NCBI GenBank assembly: GCA_027886175.1
Contig: JAJNNQ010000100.1
Location: 1,736,001 to 1,800,000, forward strand
Length of the DNA: 64,000 nucleotides
Source: Phylloscopus collybita
Lineage: Eukaryota; Chordata; Aves; Passeriformes; Phylloscopidae
Reading direction: 5' to 3'
The position numbers and the translations under genes are program-made. Shown here piece after piece: positions 32,080 through 44,900 of this stretch. The first letter of the stretch is position 1. Each line of letters begins with the position of its first letter. The notes beneath the pieces were generated by a model. It searched no databases. It saw only the letters and a program-made list of their open reading frames with translations, and had not been told where the DNA came from.

Positions 32080-33850
32080 CCAGCACCATCATCATCATCA
32101 TCATCATCATCACCAGCAGCAGCAGCAACATCGTCATCACCAACACTGTCATCATCACCATCATCATCAAATGGGGATGAGCAAAACGGGTCCTCACCAG
32201 CACCATCATCATCACCACCACCATCATCATCATCATCATCATCACCAGCAGCAACATCATCATCACCAACACTGTCATCATCACCATCATCATCAAATGG
32301 GTCTTCACCAGCACCATCATCAACACCATCATCAACACCATCATCATTACCATCATCATCATCATCACCATCATCGCCAGCAGCAGCAACATCGTCATCA
32401 CCAACACTGTCATCATCACCATCATCATCAAATGGGGATGAGCAAAACGGGTCCTCACCAGCACCATCATCATCACCACCATCATCATCATCATCATCAT
32501 CACCATCATCACCATCGACATCACCAGCAGCAACATCGTCATCACCAACACTGTCATCATCACCATCATCATCAAAATGGGGATGAGCAAAATGGATCTT
32601 CACCAGCACCATCATCAACACCATCATCATTACCATCATCATCATCATCACCATCACCATCATCATCACCATCATCACCAGCAGCAGCAGCAGCATCATT
32701 GTTATCGCCATCGCCAACACCGTCATCATCACCATCATCATCAAATGGGGATGAGCAAAATGGGTCTTCACCATCACCATCATCATCACCACCATCATCA
32801 TCATCACCATCATCATCACCATCATCGCCAGCAGCAGCAGCATCATCGTTATCACCATTGCCAACACTGTCATCATCACCATCATCATCAAATGGGGATG
32901 AGCAAAATGGGTCTTCACCATCACCATCATCATCACCACCATCATCATCATCATCATCACCATCACCATCATCATCACCATCATCATCATCATCATCACC
33001 AGCAGTAGCAGCAGCAACATCGTCATCACCAACACTGTCATCATCACCATCATCATCAAATGGGGATGAGCAAAATGGATCTTCACCAGCACCATCATCA
33101 ACACCATCATCATTACCATCATCATCATCATCACCATCACCATCATCACCACCACCAGCAGCAGCATCCATCATTGTCATCGCCGCCACCAACACTGTCA
33201 TTGTCACCACCATCATAAAATGGGGATGAGCAAGTGGGTCCTCACCATCATCATCATCATCATCATCATCATGGCCAGCAGCAGCATCATTGTTATCTCC
33301 GTCACCATCACCATCATCATCACCACCACCAGCAGCAGCATCCATCATTGTCATCGCCGTCACCAACACCGTCATCATCATCACCATCATAAAATGAGGA
33401 TGAGCAGAATGGGTCCTCACCATCATCATCATCATCATCATCATCAGCATCATCATCATCAGCAGCATCATCATCATCAGCATCATCATCATCACCAACA
33501 GCATCATGATCACCATCACCATCACAAATGGGTGATGACCAAACTGGGCTGTTACCACCACCACCACCATCAAAAATGGGGGATGGTTAAACTGGGCCAT
33601 CATCATCACCAACACCATCACCTTCACCACCACTGTTACCACCTTCACCACAAACTGATGACCAAACTAGGTGACCCCATCACCATCACAAACTGATGAT
33701 GACCAAACTGGACCACCACCATCACCCACAGATCAGGCTGTTGCCACTGCCAGTTGGTAATGACCAAACTGGGCTATGACCATTGCCAGTTCATGATGAC
33801 CTAACTGTGCCATCACCATCACCAGCTGATGACCACCAAGCCAGGCCACC
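32080..33850. repeat. 1.8-kb ATC/CAT trinucleotide array with about 160-bp higher-order units
   Basis: CATCAT, CACCAT and CAGCAG variants fill the block. A marker segment AAATGGGGATGAGCAA recurs near 32170, 32431, 32577, 32743, 32893, 33059, 33220 and, diverged, 33393, so spacing is mostly 146-173 bp. It lies between the ZNF469 poly(A) end and the ZFPM1 promoter. Spurious poly-His, poly-Ser and poly-Met/Asp frames come from it. Confidence 0.97.
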
Positions 33851-34172
33851 ACCACCACCACCATCATCATCACCTTGGGTTTTTCCCCTCAGGGACAAGA
33901 CTCTCCTGCCATGAGCAGCACTCTGACAAAACCTGTGAGGAAGAGCTGCAGGAGCATCTTCACCGTTGAGAAGCTCCAACACAATGCAAACGGTTGAGGT
34001 GACAGCAGTAGCACCAAGGTCCTCCTCAGCCCCTTTACAGAGGACACCTCAAACATCCCACAAACATCACGCAGACAGGGAATTTCTGTGAAAATATTGG
34101 AATATATTTGAAAAGATTAATCATGGATGACTTTACAGTACCACCCCATATTTTTTTTTTTTATCTCATACT

Positions 34173-34178
34173 TTATTT
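34173..34178 (-). terminator. Candidate distal poly(A) signal of ZNF469 (AATAAA)
   Basis: TTTATT on the plus strand gives AATAAA in the transcript sense. Alternatives are at 34394-34399 and 34722-34727. An A-rich stretch in transcript sense follows directly (34152-34162), which would also cause internal priming in oligo-dT libraries. Confidence 0.4.
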
Positions 34179-35094
34179 AACAATATTAAAGAGGCACTTT
34201 AAAGCACACGGACAACATCATAAAACGGCGTTTCCTGCTCTCTCTCTCTCTCTGCTTCTCTGGACAAAATATCAAAATAAAAACTTTTGACAGAACACAT
34301 TGCACCCAAGGTAAATTACCTACAATAGTTTTTTTTTTATACAATACAAAGAATTGTAAAGATACATATTAACAGAATAAAGCCTCTTTTTTTTTTATTT
34401 TCCTTTTAACTCTAAAACAAAACAAAAAAAAAATCATTGCAGGACAGACGCAAAGTACTCTGACTGTTCATATCACATCAGTGCATTACTTCACCTCCTT
34501 GACTTGGGAGTATTTCAATAAAATCTTTCCATGTCCTCATTTGCACCTGAGATTTCTTTCTGGATCCAAAAGTTCGGTTGCAGAACGTGCTCGTTTAATG
34601 TGACGTAACCTTTTCGACACTATGGAGTACCAGCATAGAGGAGTTTTTTCCCTAACTTTGTGTTTTTTCCCCTAAAGGTCTTTTCTTCTCTAAAGTTGGA
34701 AACTTTTTCCCTAAGCCCTACTTTATTCCCCAAGTTGGATTTTTTTCTCCTAAACTTAACTTTTCTCCCTAAAGCTGAAAGTTTTTCCCCTCGAGTTGGC
34801 TTTTTTTTTAAAAAAAATTCTCCTTTCCTGCTCAGTTTTTTTTTTTTTTTTTTGACAGGTAACAGCTTCTTCCTACCAATTCTCCTTTTTTTTTTTTTTT
34901 TTGTTTTTTTTTTTCAATCAAGGAAGTCTGTATTCACATTACAAATGAAGAATAGCACCAGTAACTGCATAGTACAAGCGGATACCTATAGAGCCACTAG
35001 GTCAGTACAGTAAGAGGGTTTAGAAGTGATACCGTTGAGGGCACTCGGACAGTACCAGTTTTTGCTGCTGTAAATTGGCACAGTTTTCTCGTTG

Positions 35095-35240
35095 CACACA
35101 CACACACACAAAAAAAACCAAAACAACCCCAAAAAACAACCCCACAAACAAAGAGGAAAAAAACCCACTCACACCACGTACGCACTCACACACACACAAA
35201 AAAAAACCCCAACCCCCAAAAAACCCCTAAAAAAAAAAAT
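35095..35240. repeat. CA/GT-rich and A-rich low-complexity tract in the ZNF469 3'UTR
   Basis: Two (CA)n runs (35095-35110 and about 35188-35200) are separated and followed by A/C-rich sequence. In the transcript this reads as GU- and U-rich RNA, a potential substrate for GU/U-rich element binding proteins. It is also a likely length-variable microsatellite. Confidence 0.8.
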
Positions 35241-35979
35241 AATCAGAGTTTGTCACAAGTGTCAAGGTGCAGTTTGCTCGCGGGGACGCTTCTCCTCCAG
35301 TCCCATCGTCTACAGTGGTCAAAGAGTGGCAGCATCCTCTGGAGGGCTCCGACAGCCCCAGAGCCCCAGAGCTAGGTCGTTCTTCTCTTGACGATGTAGA
35401 AACAAAATCCTTAGGGATGGCTGTCAAAATATAGGACACTTGGGTCTTAATTTAATTTTTTAATTGTATCATCGCTTAGGCCAGCTCCCAATTAAATGAA
35501 TTGTACGGGATTATTTGTGCAAAATCTTCAAAAAAAAAAAAAAAAAAATTTGCTTTCTACAGTGTACTGCACCTTATGAATAAGACGTCTACGGAATGAA
35601 GTTCATCTCTTCAAGTACTTTGTACAAAGATAACACAGACACAGACTCAAAAGGTTCTGAGATTTGCAAGTATCCTTATAACCTCAGCACTTCTGCAATA
35701 AAGCAATTGCTCTCGACGATTCAGTCTGCCCAAAGCGATTACAATTTCAGTTCATGAAAATCATCAGCAACATCAAAGTTCTAGCATTTGCATGATAAAT
35801 CAGGTGAATTAAAGTAGATTAGTAGACACAAAGCAAACTATTTCACAGAGGCTGCAGTGCAAGTTCATTTAAGCTAGACAGAGAAATCATGCTACACAAA
35901 CGAATTTAATGCTTTGATAATTTTTCCCTTGCAAACCCCATGAAAGCAGCTGAGGATCACCATAAGTCACTTCCATAAA

Positions 35980-38900
35980 TTATTCTGAAGTATCTCTTCT
36001 TAGAGGAATTTTAAAGCTGGTTAATTTTTGCCCAAAGAGTTGGCTGAGCAGGTTGTTCTGGGACTCGGCGCTGCGGTAGCTGGCCGGGCCGGCCGCCTTG
36101 GCGCCGCGGGGGCCGTGCCAGGAGCCACGCGGGGCCGGCGCTGGCCCCTTGGCCAACACTTGGTGGAGGCTCTTGCCCAGGATGGCCTTCCTGCGCTTCA
36201 CGTCCCCGTTGGCGTGGCGGAGCTCCCCTTTCTTCTGGTTGTAAGGGTCCAGGGCCATCTTCTTCAGCTGGGGGCCCGTTCTGGGTTTGGCTCCCAGCTT
36301 GCTGCAGTGCGTGTCCCTCCTGCCGGGGGACAGGGTGGGAGCCTCGGCGTTGCTCCAGCTGCCACCTTTGAGCTCAGCGGTGCTCTCGCTCCTGGCCGGG
36401 CACGGTGGCCGGGCTTTCTTCTTCTTCCCGTCCCCTTCCATGTTCTCCCGGGAGCCGGAGCTGCCCCGGTGGCTCAAGGACTTGTGTTCTTTCCTCCTCT
36501 TGGGGTGCAGCTTGCTGCTAGCTCTGCCTGGCTCTGCGTGGCCTTGCCTCGTGGTGCTGCTGGCCACCTCACCTCTGGGCTGGTGGCTACTGGACTTGCC
36601 TGGGTTGCCGCCTTGGTCCTTGGCGTTGGTGCTACTCTCCATAGCCTCAGGCGTGGATTTTTCCTTCCCTGAGATGGGCTGCTGACCCTCCTCAGTGCTG
36701 CTGCCAGGGCTGCCTGCACCCAGAGCAGTCTCACCACCCACGGTCTTCTTTGGTGGCACCGAGTCTTTGGAAGCTCTGTGGAGCGTGGGTGATGCTGCCT
36801 TGTCCTTTGAGGGCAGGGGCTGCTGGGCACCTCCTGGAGATGCAGGCTTAGCTGCACCTTCCCAGGCAGAGGCATCACTGGCACTGGGGTTGCCCCATTT
36901 GTGAGTCTCCGTGGCTGGTGGAGACTCTGCCTGAGGGGAAGGAAGCTCTGAGACCTTCTCGGCAAGCTGGAGAAAAGGGATGCCATCCACGGCGTTGGTG
37001 TCTGCACTGGGACTTTCCAGGATACAGGCCCTGTATTCATCCTTGTTGCCTGTGCTTGGTTTTTTATGGGCATCGGCACAGCCGTGTTTCTGGGTCAGGA
37101 GGGGAGGGGACAGTTTTTGGTTGGTGGCCTGGTGACAAGCCAAGCCAGCAAGGTCCATGGGAAACTCAGGTGAGTCCAAGAAAGGAAGTGGTTTCCCATC
37201 AAAGGCTCCTTTCTCCAGTTCTTCGATGGACAGGCCAGTGATGTGGCCGAGCTCGGGGCTGCCCGCAGCAGCTGTTGGCAGAGATGGGGACAGGCAGGGT
37301 GGTGGTGGCAAGGGGTCAAATGGGGACTTCTCCATCTCTGCCAGGAGCTCCGAGAAGTCACCCACCAGGACTTCTGCTTTCACGGAGGGTTGGGGTGCTC
37401 CCAGGTCACCAGGTGCTGTTGGGAAGGGGTCAGTGGGAACCTGCAGGCTGGGGCTTCCAGCTTCTACCAGCTGAAGGTCACTTGTGGGGTCCAGGTGGAC
37501 TGGTGACCTGTGTGGGATTGAGCTGCCGTGGTGAGCCACCTTCCGCTTCTTGCTCGGTGGCATTCCCTCCCGGAGAGACCTGTCCTCCTTCCCCTTCTCC
37601 CTGCAGGCAGCTCCAGGCCTCATGACCCCTCGGAATTTGAAAGTCTTGTTGCCTCCCGCCAGGTGCTTCTCCATGTGCCGGTCGTACTGCTCCTTCTTGG
37701 AGAAGGTGTAGTTGCACATGCTGCAGATGAAGGACTTCTTGATGACGTGCATGACGTCGGCGCAGAGCTCGCAGGCGTACAGGGTGGTGTGCTTGATCTC
37801 CTGCTCCTCCACCACGCCGTGCTCCTGGCTCAGGTGGCTCCGGAGCTCTTTGGTCTCCTGGTAGAACATGGGGCACTTGTGGCACAAGTAAATCTTCTGC
37901 AAGCTGTGCACGACCAAGTGCCGCTGGAGCTTGAAGGGTTTGGGGAACTGTTTGCCACAGTGGTGGCAATCCCGGGAAGGATCCTTGCAGTCTGGGTGCA
38001 TGGGGACAGATTTTGGGGTGCCTTCGCTTTTCGCCGCGTGCTCTGGAGACGGGCTGGAGGATGCTCTGGAGGAGCTGGCTGCAGGTGGCTTCACTTTGAC
38101 ATGGCTTTCCAAGGGGTCTTTCATCGCCTTCTCCTGCTCAAGGGGCAACTCCCTGGGGCTCTTGCTCTCTCTGCTGACCCCGTGCTGGCCGCCGGGGTCG
38201 CCGTGCCGGGAGGACCTGCCGGGTTTCCGACACATGATGGTGTTGAGGAAGTGGGTGACGGCGGCGTTGTCCTCGCCGAAGCAGCCTGGCAGCCCCATCA
38301 CCGACTTCTGCGCCTGCCCCTTGCGCGCAAACTGGGTGGCGTGCTCCCGCAGGTGCTCGTTGTACATCCAGACGTCGGAGATCTCCTTCAGGCACATCCC
38401 GCAGGCCCACAGCCCGGCTTTGTTCCTGGCGTGCTTCTCCTTCAGGTGGTCCCGCAGCTGCTCCCGGGAGCTGAACTTGCGCTGCACGCACATGTAGCAG
38501 GTAGGAGGAGGGGAAGGGTTGTGGGAGAGCTTGTGGAAGTCCAGCTCCCCCAGCGTCAGGAACCACTGGAAGCAGACTTTGCATTTGTACTGCTTGTCTT
38601 TGGTTTTGATGGTTACCTCCCCGCGGTTCTTCCCCAGTTTCCCGTCTTCCAGCTTGCTCCTGTGCTTGCCCGACTTTGGCTTCAAACTCACAGCGTTGTC
38701 CTCGCCGTGGTCGGGAAGGTCCTCGCAAGGGCTGAAGAAGCACATGTCCCTCACTTTCAGCTTTGCATTAAGCATCTCAATGTCGATGGTGTGAAATTCA
38801 GGGGAGTCGGAATCCCCATTATCCTTGGCACTGTAGGACTCCTCTGCCAGGTCGGGGGGCTCAGAGTTCACTTCTTGCAGCGAGTGCTCATCCTCAAGGT

Positions 38901-41900
38901 CCATCAGAGGGTCAAACATGTCCTCGGCAGAGAGGCTTTCCCCCTCCTTCTCCAGACTGCCCCAGATGTTCAAGCTGGGGACGCTGTCCGTGTGGCTATT
39001 TTGGCACAAGAAGGTCAACATGTTGTCCTCCAGGTCAATCTCCTCCTTCCCTTGGTCGGTCGCCTCCTGGTCCAACCTCAGCTCGATGCTTTCAGATCCG
39101 TTTGGAGCGGCATCTCCGCTCTTTGCCTTGCTGCCATGACACATGTTCAGCATCAGGGCATCGTCGACGGAGATGGTCTCGTACTCGCAAGGGTCCTCCC
39201 TGGTGACACAGAAGGAGCTGGTGTCGCTGAGGTCAGAAGCCAGGCGGATGGTGAAGAGGTCGATGGCCCCCGCTGGCTGCGGGCTGGCCTCGGGGACAGC
39301 TCTGGGTTTCTTGCTGCGCTTCCCATACACCCGCGTGCACTTCCTGCGGACAAACTGGTCATCCCTGGGGAACAGCTGGGAGAAGGTGGAATCATCGTCG
39401 AAAAAGCTCTGGAGGCCTGCAGTGGCCATGCTGTCCCCACAGTGCTCCCTGCCTGGTGGCACATCTGCCTTCACCCACCGCTTGGGCTCTGTGGGAGGAG
39501 GGCTGGTCCCCGGCGTGGGCTGCACAGCACCATGCCCAGAAACGCTTTGGGTGCTTCCCAAATCATGGTTCTCCAGCAGCAAAGCCCCCTCGGCAGGAGC
39601 TGTGGGACCCTGCAGGGCACCGCTCCAGTTCCTTGTGTCACTGCCTGCTGCAGGACTGTCCCCTGTGCCAGCATTCACATCCTCTGTGCCATCAGCACCA
39701 CGACGCTGCTCTGTGCCCGCCTTGCCCCATCCCTTCTCCACTTGCCTCACAAACCCGCTAATCCATTTTTTGCAAGCCTGCGTGTCCTCTGCTGCCCCTG
39801 GATCTTCCACCTCCCCAGCACAGGTGACTGTGCCTGTGGCTGTCTCCTTGCTGACCATCTCCTCTAGAGACGCCATCCTGCTGCCCAGGTCTCCCGCAAG
39901 CTCAGGTGTACAAGAGGACTCTTTGGTGTTTTGGGAGTGCTGGGCTGTGCTGGTCCTGTTCTGCTCTTCTGTGGAGATGCAACCATCTGGCTCCTGCAGG
40001 CCCTCCGTGACCCCGGGCAGGCTGGACCCCAGGTGAGCAGGAGCTGTGTTCTTCTCCAGCTCACAGGGACCACCGGGCTCATTCCTGCTGGCAAACACCT
40101 TCGCTTTCCTTCGCCTCACTTTCCTGCTGAGCTGCTTCTCAGAATGGCTGTTCTCCTCGCCAAGATCTTTGCTTTGGCTCCTTCTGCCCTTTTCTCCTTT
40201 CCTGAGCTGCCATCCCGAATCCAGCTTCCCAGGCGCTGCCTCTCCCGCTCCCCCCATCTCCGGGCGCGCTCCCTTTGCCTTCGCCTCCCTCTGCAGGACA
40301 CGTGTGTGGTGCAGCTCCCGGGACATCTCCAAGGAGATCACGCTGAGGTCGCTGAGCACTCTGCTGACCACCTCCTGCATCTGCGTGCTGGGCTCTTTCT
40401 CCAGCTCTGGGAGAGTCTTCTTGGGAATGTGCTCAACGGCAGAGGTCGGCACCCCTGAGCTGCAGGTTTTGTCTTTGCCTGACGCCTTCAGGCTCCTCCT
40501 GGGCACCTTCTGGGCTGCTTTTGATGTCTTGTGTGCAGGAATCAGAGGGGACCTGGGAGCCTTGCTGGGTTGTGGCAAACCACCATTCTTCACCTGGTGC
40601 TTGACAGCTTTGTGCCTGGTCAGGCCAGGCTTGGACCGGAAAGTGGCTGAACAAATGTCACAGGTCACCGGGAGTCCATTGGGCTTTTTTCCTTTGTGGA
40701 GCTCATTTTGGGATGAGTCTGGAGTACTGCTGGGTGTGTAGTCCTGTCCTTGGCCCACAGTGTTTAACACACAACCCCCAGCTTCTGCAGCCCCATGGCT
40801 TTTGGATTTCTCCCCTTTGAAACTCTTTCCTTCACTCTCTGTGGTTTTGGAAAGACCAAGTCTCATCTCTGCTGCCCCTGAAAACTCGTGGCCATTTAAT
40901 TCAGTAGGACCAAGATCTCCAACTCTTGCAAGACCTCTGCTGATGGCAGCTGACATGTCCTGAACAGCAAAACCATTGGAGAGAGTCTCTGGTTCACTTT
41001 GATGCTTATTCCTGACATGGGAGCAGTTTTCAAGCTCTGGGTTCAGGTTGACCTCCCTTCCTTCCATGGGCAGAAGATCTGCTGTGGGCTGGGTTGTATA
41101 ATCCTGGGTCTCTGGAGGGCTGGGGTTAATGACTGTGTCTGTGATGGCACATCCTTGGTTTGCTTTCACATGTGGCAGCACAGCACCGGTGTTTTCGGGG
41201 ACCTCTTTCCCAACACCCTTCTGGTGGAAAGGCGGCGAGCAGGGAAGCGAACAGTCCTTCCCAGGAGGTTCCTGGGGACCACCCATCTGCAAGGCAGAGC
41301 CCACCAGACCATCACTGTGCAGCAGAGCGCAGGGTCTCACTGTCCCCTCTCTTCCAGGCGATTCATGGAATTCCACCCCATCAGGGAGGCGATGAGGACG
41401 TTCCTCAGCCGCTTCCGTGGGCACAGCCCCGCAGTGGTGCAGCGAGGGAGGGAAGGTGGGTGCCCCTTCCCACGTGCCTTGCTCTGCTGGGCTCAGGCTG
41501 TGATGGGTGGGATGGCTGCTGGCCTCGGGAGGACAGCTCTTCGTGACCAATGAGCTTGGTGGTGCAGGCAGGGAGGAGATGTATTTCTTCTCACCCGAGA
41601 GCTGAGTGCCAAAGCTGGGGGCCTCTCCCCCCTCGGCCCCACTGCCCTGCAAACATTTGGGGTCGGAATATTTGGCTGGCAAGAGCAGGCTGGCTGAAGA
41701 TTCCATGTAATGACAGCCATTGAGGGACAACTCGCTGTTCCCTTCTCTGGGAACATCTGCACTGACTCTGCTGCCTTCTGTCTCTGTCCCCAAGCTGTGA
41801 TCCTGGTGGAGATCCCCCTCAGTGGGACCAGGGGGGCCGGCAGGACTCGTGGGAGCATTGCCCGGGTGCTGTGCCCCCCTCCCCACCTGAATCCTTCCCA

Positions 41901-44900
41901 GCCTCTCTCCCTCTTCTCTGCCCAGCGTTTCTTCCTCGAGCAAAGCACCGCTGGGGTGGGATTGCTCATGTTTCCTAAATGCCAAGGTCGTCGTGTTGTT
42001 ATCTCCCTCCTGCTCTTCCCTGGGCTGATCATCTTTCCTTCCCTGCCCTGGCAGCGAGGTCACGGCGGTGCTGCTGGGTGGTGAGAGGTCACTACGCTCC
42101 TGGGAAACACCATCTGCAGGGATATTAATGTCCCTCAGCTCCGGGGCTTCATTTGCTAAGTGCTGCAGCTCTGTTACATTATTTTGCAGCCCCGGCTTTG
42201 CCGACGTGGATTGTTTTGCGTGGCAAGAGCCCTCTGCATCCAACGACTCCAGGGGAGAAAGCACCTCTTTCCCTGGAGCAGCGACATTTCCAGTGCTGCT
42301 TCCAGGGGGGATATCCCCTTCCCCTTGGGTCTGATCTTCCTCTCCCAAGGCACCAGCGCTCTGCTCCGTGTGCTCCGTCTGGACGTGGGTGGTGGCAGAG
42401 GAGGGGTGGCTGGGAGCCAGCAGCCCGGGGAAGCACGGCATCAACAGCTCCTCCTCGTTGTTCTTCACCGTCCGGGCAACGAAGAGCTGGAGCTGCTGCA
42501 GAGGGTTGGCAGAGGTCTCCTGGGATGCCTCCATCACCTCCTGGGAAGGGTGGTCGCTCTCCTTGGGCACGCTCAGCATCTCCAACAGCAGCACTTTGGG
42601 CTTGCTGGCTTTGTCACTGGGTCCTGGGCTTTGGGAGGTGTTGGGACTCTTCCTCTCCTCTGTCTCCTCCACCAGTGCAGGCCCACCACCACCCCCTCTG
42701 AGATCCACAGCATCTTTCACTGTTCTGGGGGGCTCAGTCCTGCTTAAGGGTTTTTCTTCTGTATCTGGGATCTCCTTGACATGAGGTGAAAAGGCCAGAT
42801 CCAAGGCTGGGGTGGGACCCTGCTGAAAGCCAAACTGGGGCTTAGGGTTTGGAAGATGGGCAGCAAGCTTCTCCAGCTCTACAGGATCAGTGTCTGCTTT
42901 CCCTGGCACAGGGAAGCCCTTGGCATCACACTGGCATGGCAGGGGTGGCAGGGGGTCTTTGGTTACTTCTGCTGCATCCATGGACTTGGGGAACACGGAG
43001 TCGGGGACAACAGGAGGGCTTTTTGTCACAGGGTCGGTGTAGATGGGAGCCTCTGTTTGGTCAGTTGTGCTTGAGCCTGGCAGACTTCTGGAAGAAGACC
43101 CATTTTCCATCTTCCTGAGGTCTCTTTCCTCAGTTCCCTGGAGCTGCTCACAGTTGTCTTTGGAGCAGAAGTGGTTTGTGGCCAGCGGGGCCGGGATGCA
43201 CATCCCGGTTCCCAGCGAGCCCAGCTCCAGCGGGCACGGCCAGGGCTCCCTGGGTCTCTCATAGTCCTCACAGGCGGTCACCACCTCTGGCTTCTCCCCT
43301 GCCAGCCTCTCCCCAGCGCAGAGGCTCGACCTGCCCAGCTCACCTGCCAAGAACAGCCCTTTCTCCTGGCCTGCCTCTGGCTCTCCCGGCAGCGCTGGGA
43401 ACCGCTCGGCCCCCTGCGCTGGCAGGTGCACAGCCACGCTTGGCTCGGATTTCTGGAGGCTGACGGACACCTCGGAGTCCAGCTTGCTGGTTTGCAGTTG
43501 GCTCTCCAGCTCCGTGACCAAGCGCTTGATCTCCAGCTCGTCGTCTGAAATGTTGCCCATGAAGGTCACGTTGTAATCCGCCATCCTGTCTGGCAGCGGC
43601 AGGGAGAGCTGGCTGCTGGGGACAGCTCCTTCCTCGGGGAACTTCTTGGCTGGTGGCTTCTCCACGGAGAGGCCGTGGAACTGGGTCATGTCCTCTGGCA
43701 GCATGGGAGCCACCTCCTCCATCAGGGGCCAGTCTTTCTCCGGCAGGAAGGGTGGGTAGGGCTGCTCGAAGGGCAGCTGCTTGCGGGAGGCATTCCCGGG
43801 GAACGTCGTCACGTATCCGTCCTTGCTCTCGTACGGATCAAACTCGGAGACCGGGAGCTCTCCGAATATCGACGAGGAGTCAAAGCTGAGAGGGGAGGAC
43901 ACTTTGCCCTGCGGGATTTCCGTGGCAAAAGAGGAGATGCTGGAGTGCTTCTGCTGGAAGGAGCTGGCGCTGATGTCATCCCGGCACAGGTACACGTCAT
44001 CCATGTGGGAGGGGCCCAGGGCTGGGGGCTTTGGGAAGAGGTTGTCCTCATAGTGACCGGGAAGGCCTTTGGGATCAAAAAACGCGTTGTCACCGCTGAC
44101 GTACGGATCGGGCGCCTTGGCAGCGAGCATCATTCCCACTGCATCCCCCCCGTAGGTGGGAGCTGGTGTGGGATAACCCTTCCCACTGTCACAGAGCCCC
44201 TGTCCCTTCAGGTATTTGGTTCCTCCTTCCGAGCAGGTGGCACTCCCACGGCCGGGACTCGGTTTGTTACTGCTGTGGGGTGGAGCCATCACCTCCTCTG
44301 TGTGGTACTTCAGCCCTTCATTTGGGAAAGGGGCAAACTGGTGCGTCTGGTGGTCCATGGTGAGCTCAGGAGAGCCCTGAGACTGCAGGGTGGGTTCTCC
44401 TGCCTCACCAGGGAGCTTTGCCGCTCCTCTGGGCTCTTCCACCGCCTCCTTAGAGGAGAAGCTGGCAGGGCTCCTGCCTGGGGTGGCTGTGCCAGGCATT
44501 TGCCTTTCCTGGGGCTCCTCCTTCGCACAGTCCATGGCAGCAACACCTGGTTCAGTACTCGGCCGTGTCCTGGAGCCCGCCAGCAAAGGTTTGGCTGAGC
44601 CAACCCTCCTGCTCCCCCTGGGAATGTCCTCTTTGCTCTCCTGGCTCATCTTTGAGCTGCTGTCCTGGGGAGGGCTGAGGGGAGTCCCTGGCACACGGGC
44701 TGGGCTGCCCGAGCGCCTCCTCCTCTGGGTGCCACCCCTGTCCCCAGCCCCACCAGCGCAGGGTGGGCTCGTGCCTGTCTCTCTGGGCACGCTGTGGTTG
44801 CTGCCAGCAGACGAGTGGCTGCTCCGCCTTCGGGCTCTGGCAGCACAATCCTCTTTCTCAGCATCCTCCTGACTGGGGACACCCCTGTCCTCCCGTGCCT

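Larger units (their letters stand above)
27231..34149. other. Intergenic region between ZFPM1 and ZNF469
   Basis: No gene recognised. AT-rich or mixed islands that look unlike the surrounding filler lie at 28030-28240, 28655-28725, 29235-29420 and 31590-31900. The rest is minisatellite (29795-29935), a CR1 relic (29985-30215), the trinucleotide array (32080-33850) and GC-rich unassigned sequence (27231-28020, 28280-28650, 30220-31580). Confidence 0.75.
34150..35979 (-). other. ZNF469: ZNF469 3'UTR (predicted extent)
   Basis: About 1.8 kb of AT-rich sequence directly follows the stop codon and contrasts sharply with the GC-rich coding region. Minus-strand AATAAA signals occur at 34727-34722, 34399-34394 and 34178-34173. 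The last is closest to where AT-richness ends and is taken as the likely distal end. The segment contains a GT-rich tract (35095-35240), a 17-bp T run in the sense strand near 35540 and a degenerate purine-rich repeat (34640-34930). The end is a prediction without transcript support. Confidence 0.55.

Noticed and set aside
31982..33229. 415-codon poly-His/Ser frame and its minus-strand Met/Asp-rich counterparts
   Set aside because: Direct translation of the ATC/CAT trinucleotide array.
37528..39867. 779-codon open frame antisense to ZNF469
   Set aside because: It is a shadow of the real coding strand in GC-rich sequence. It has no family resemblance, and the zinc-finger and acidic motifs are all on the minus strand.
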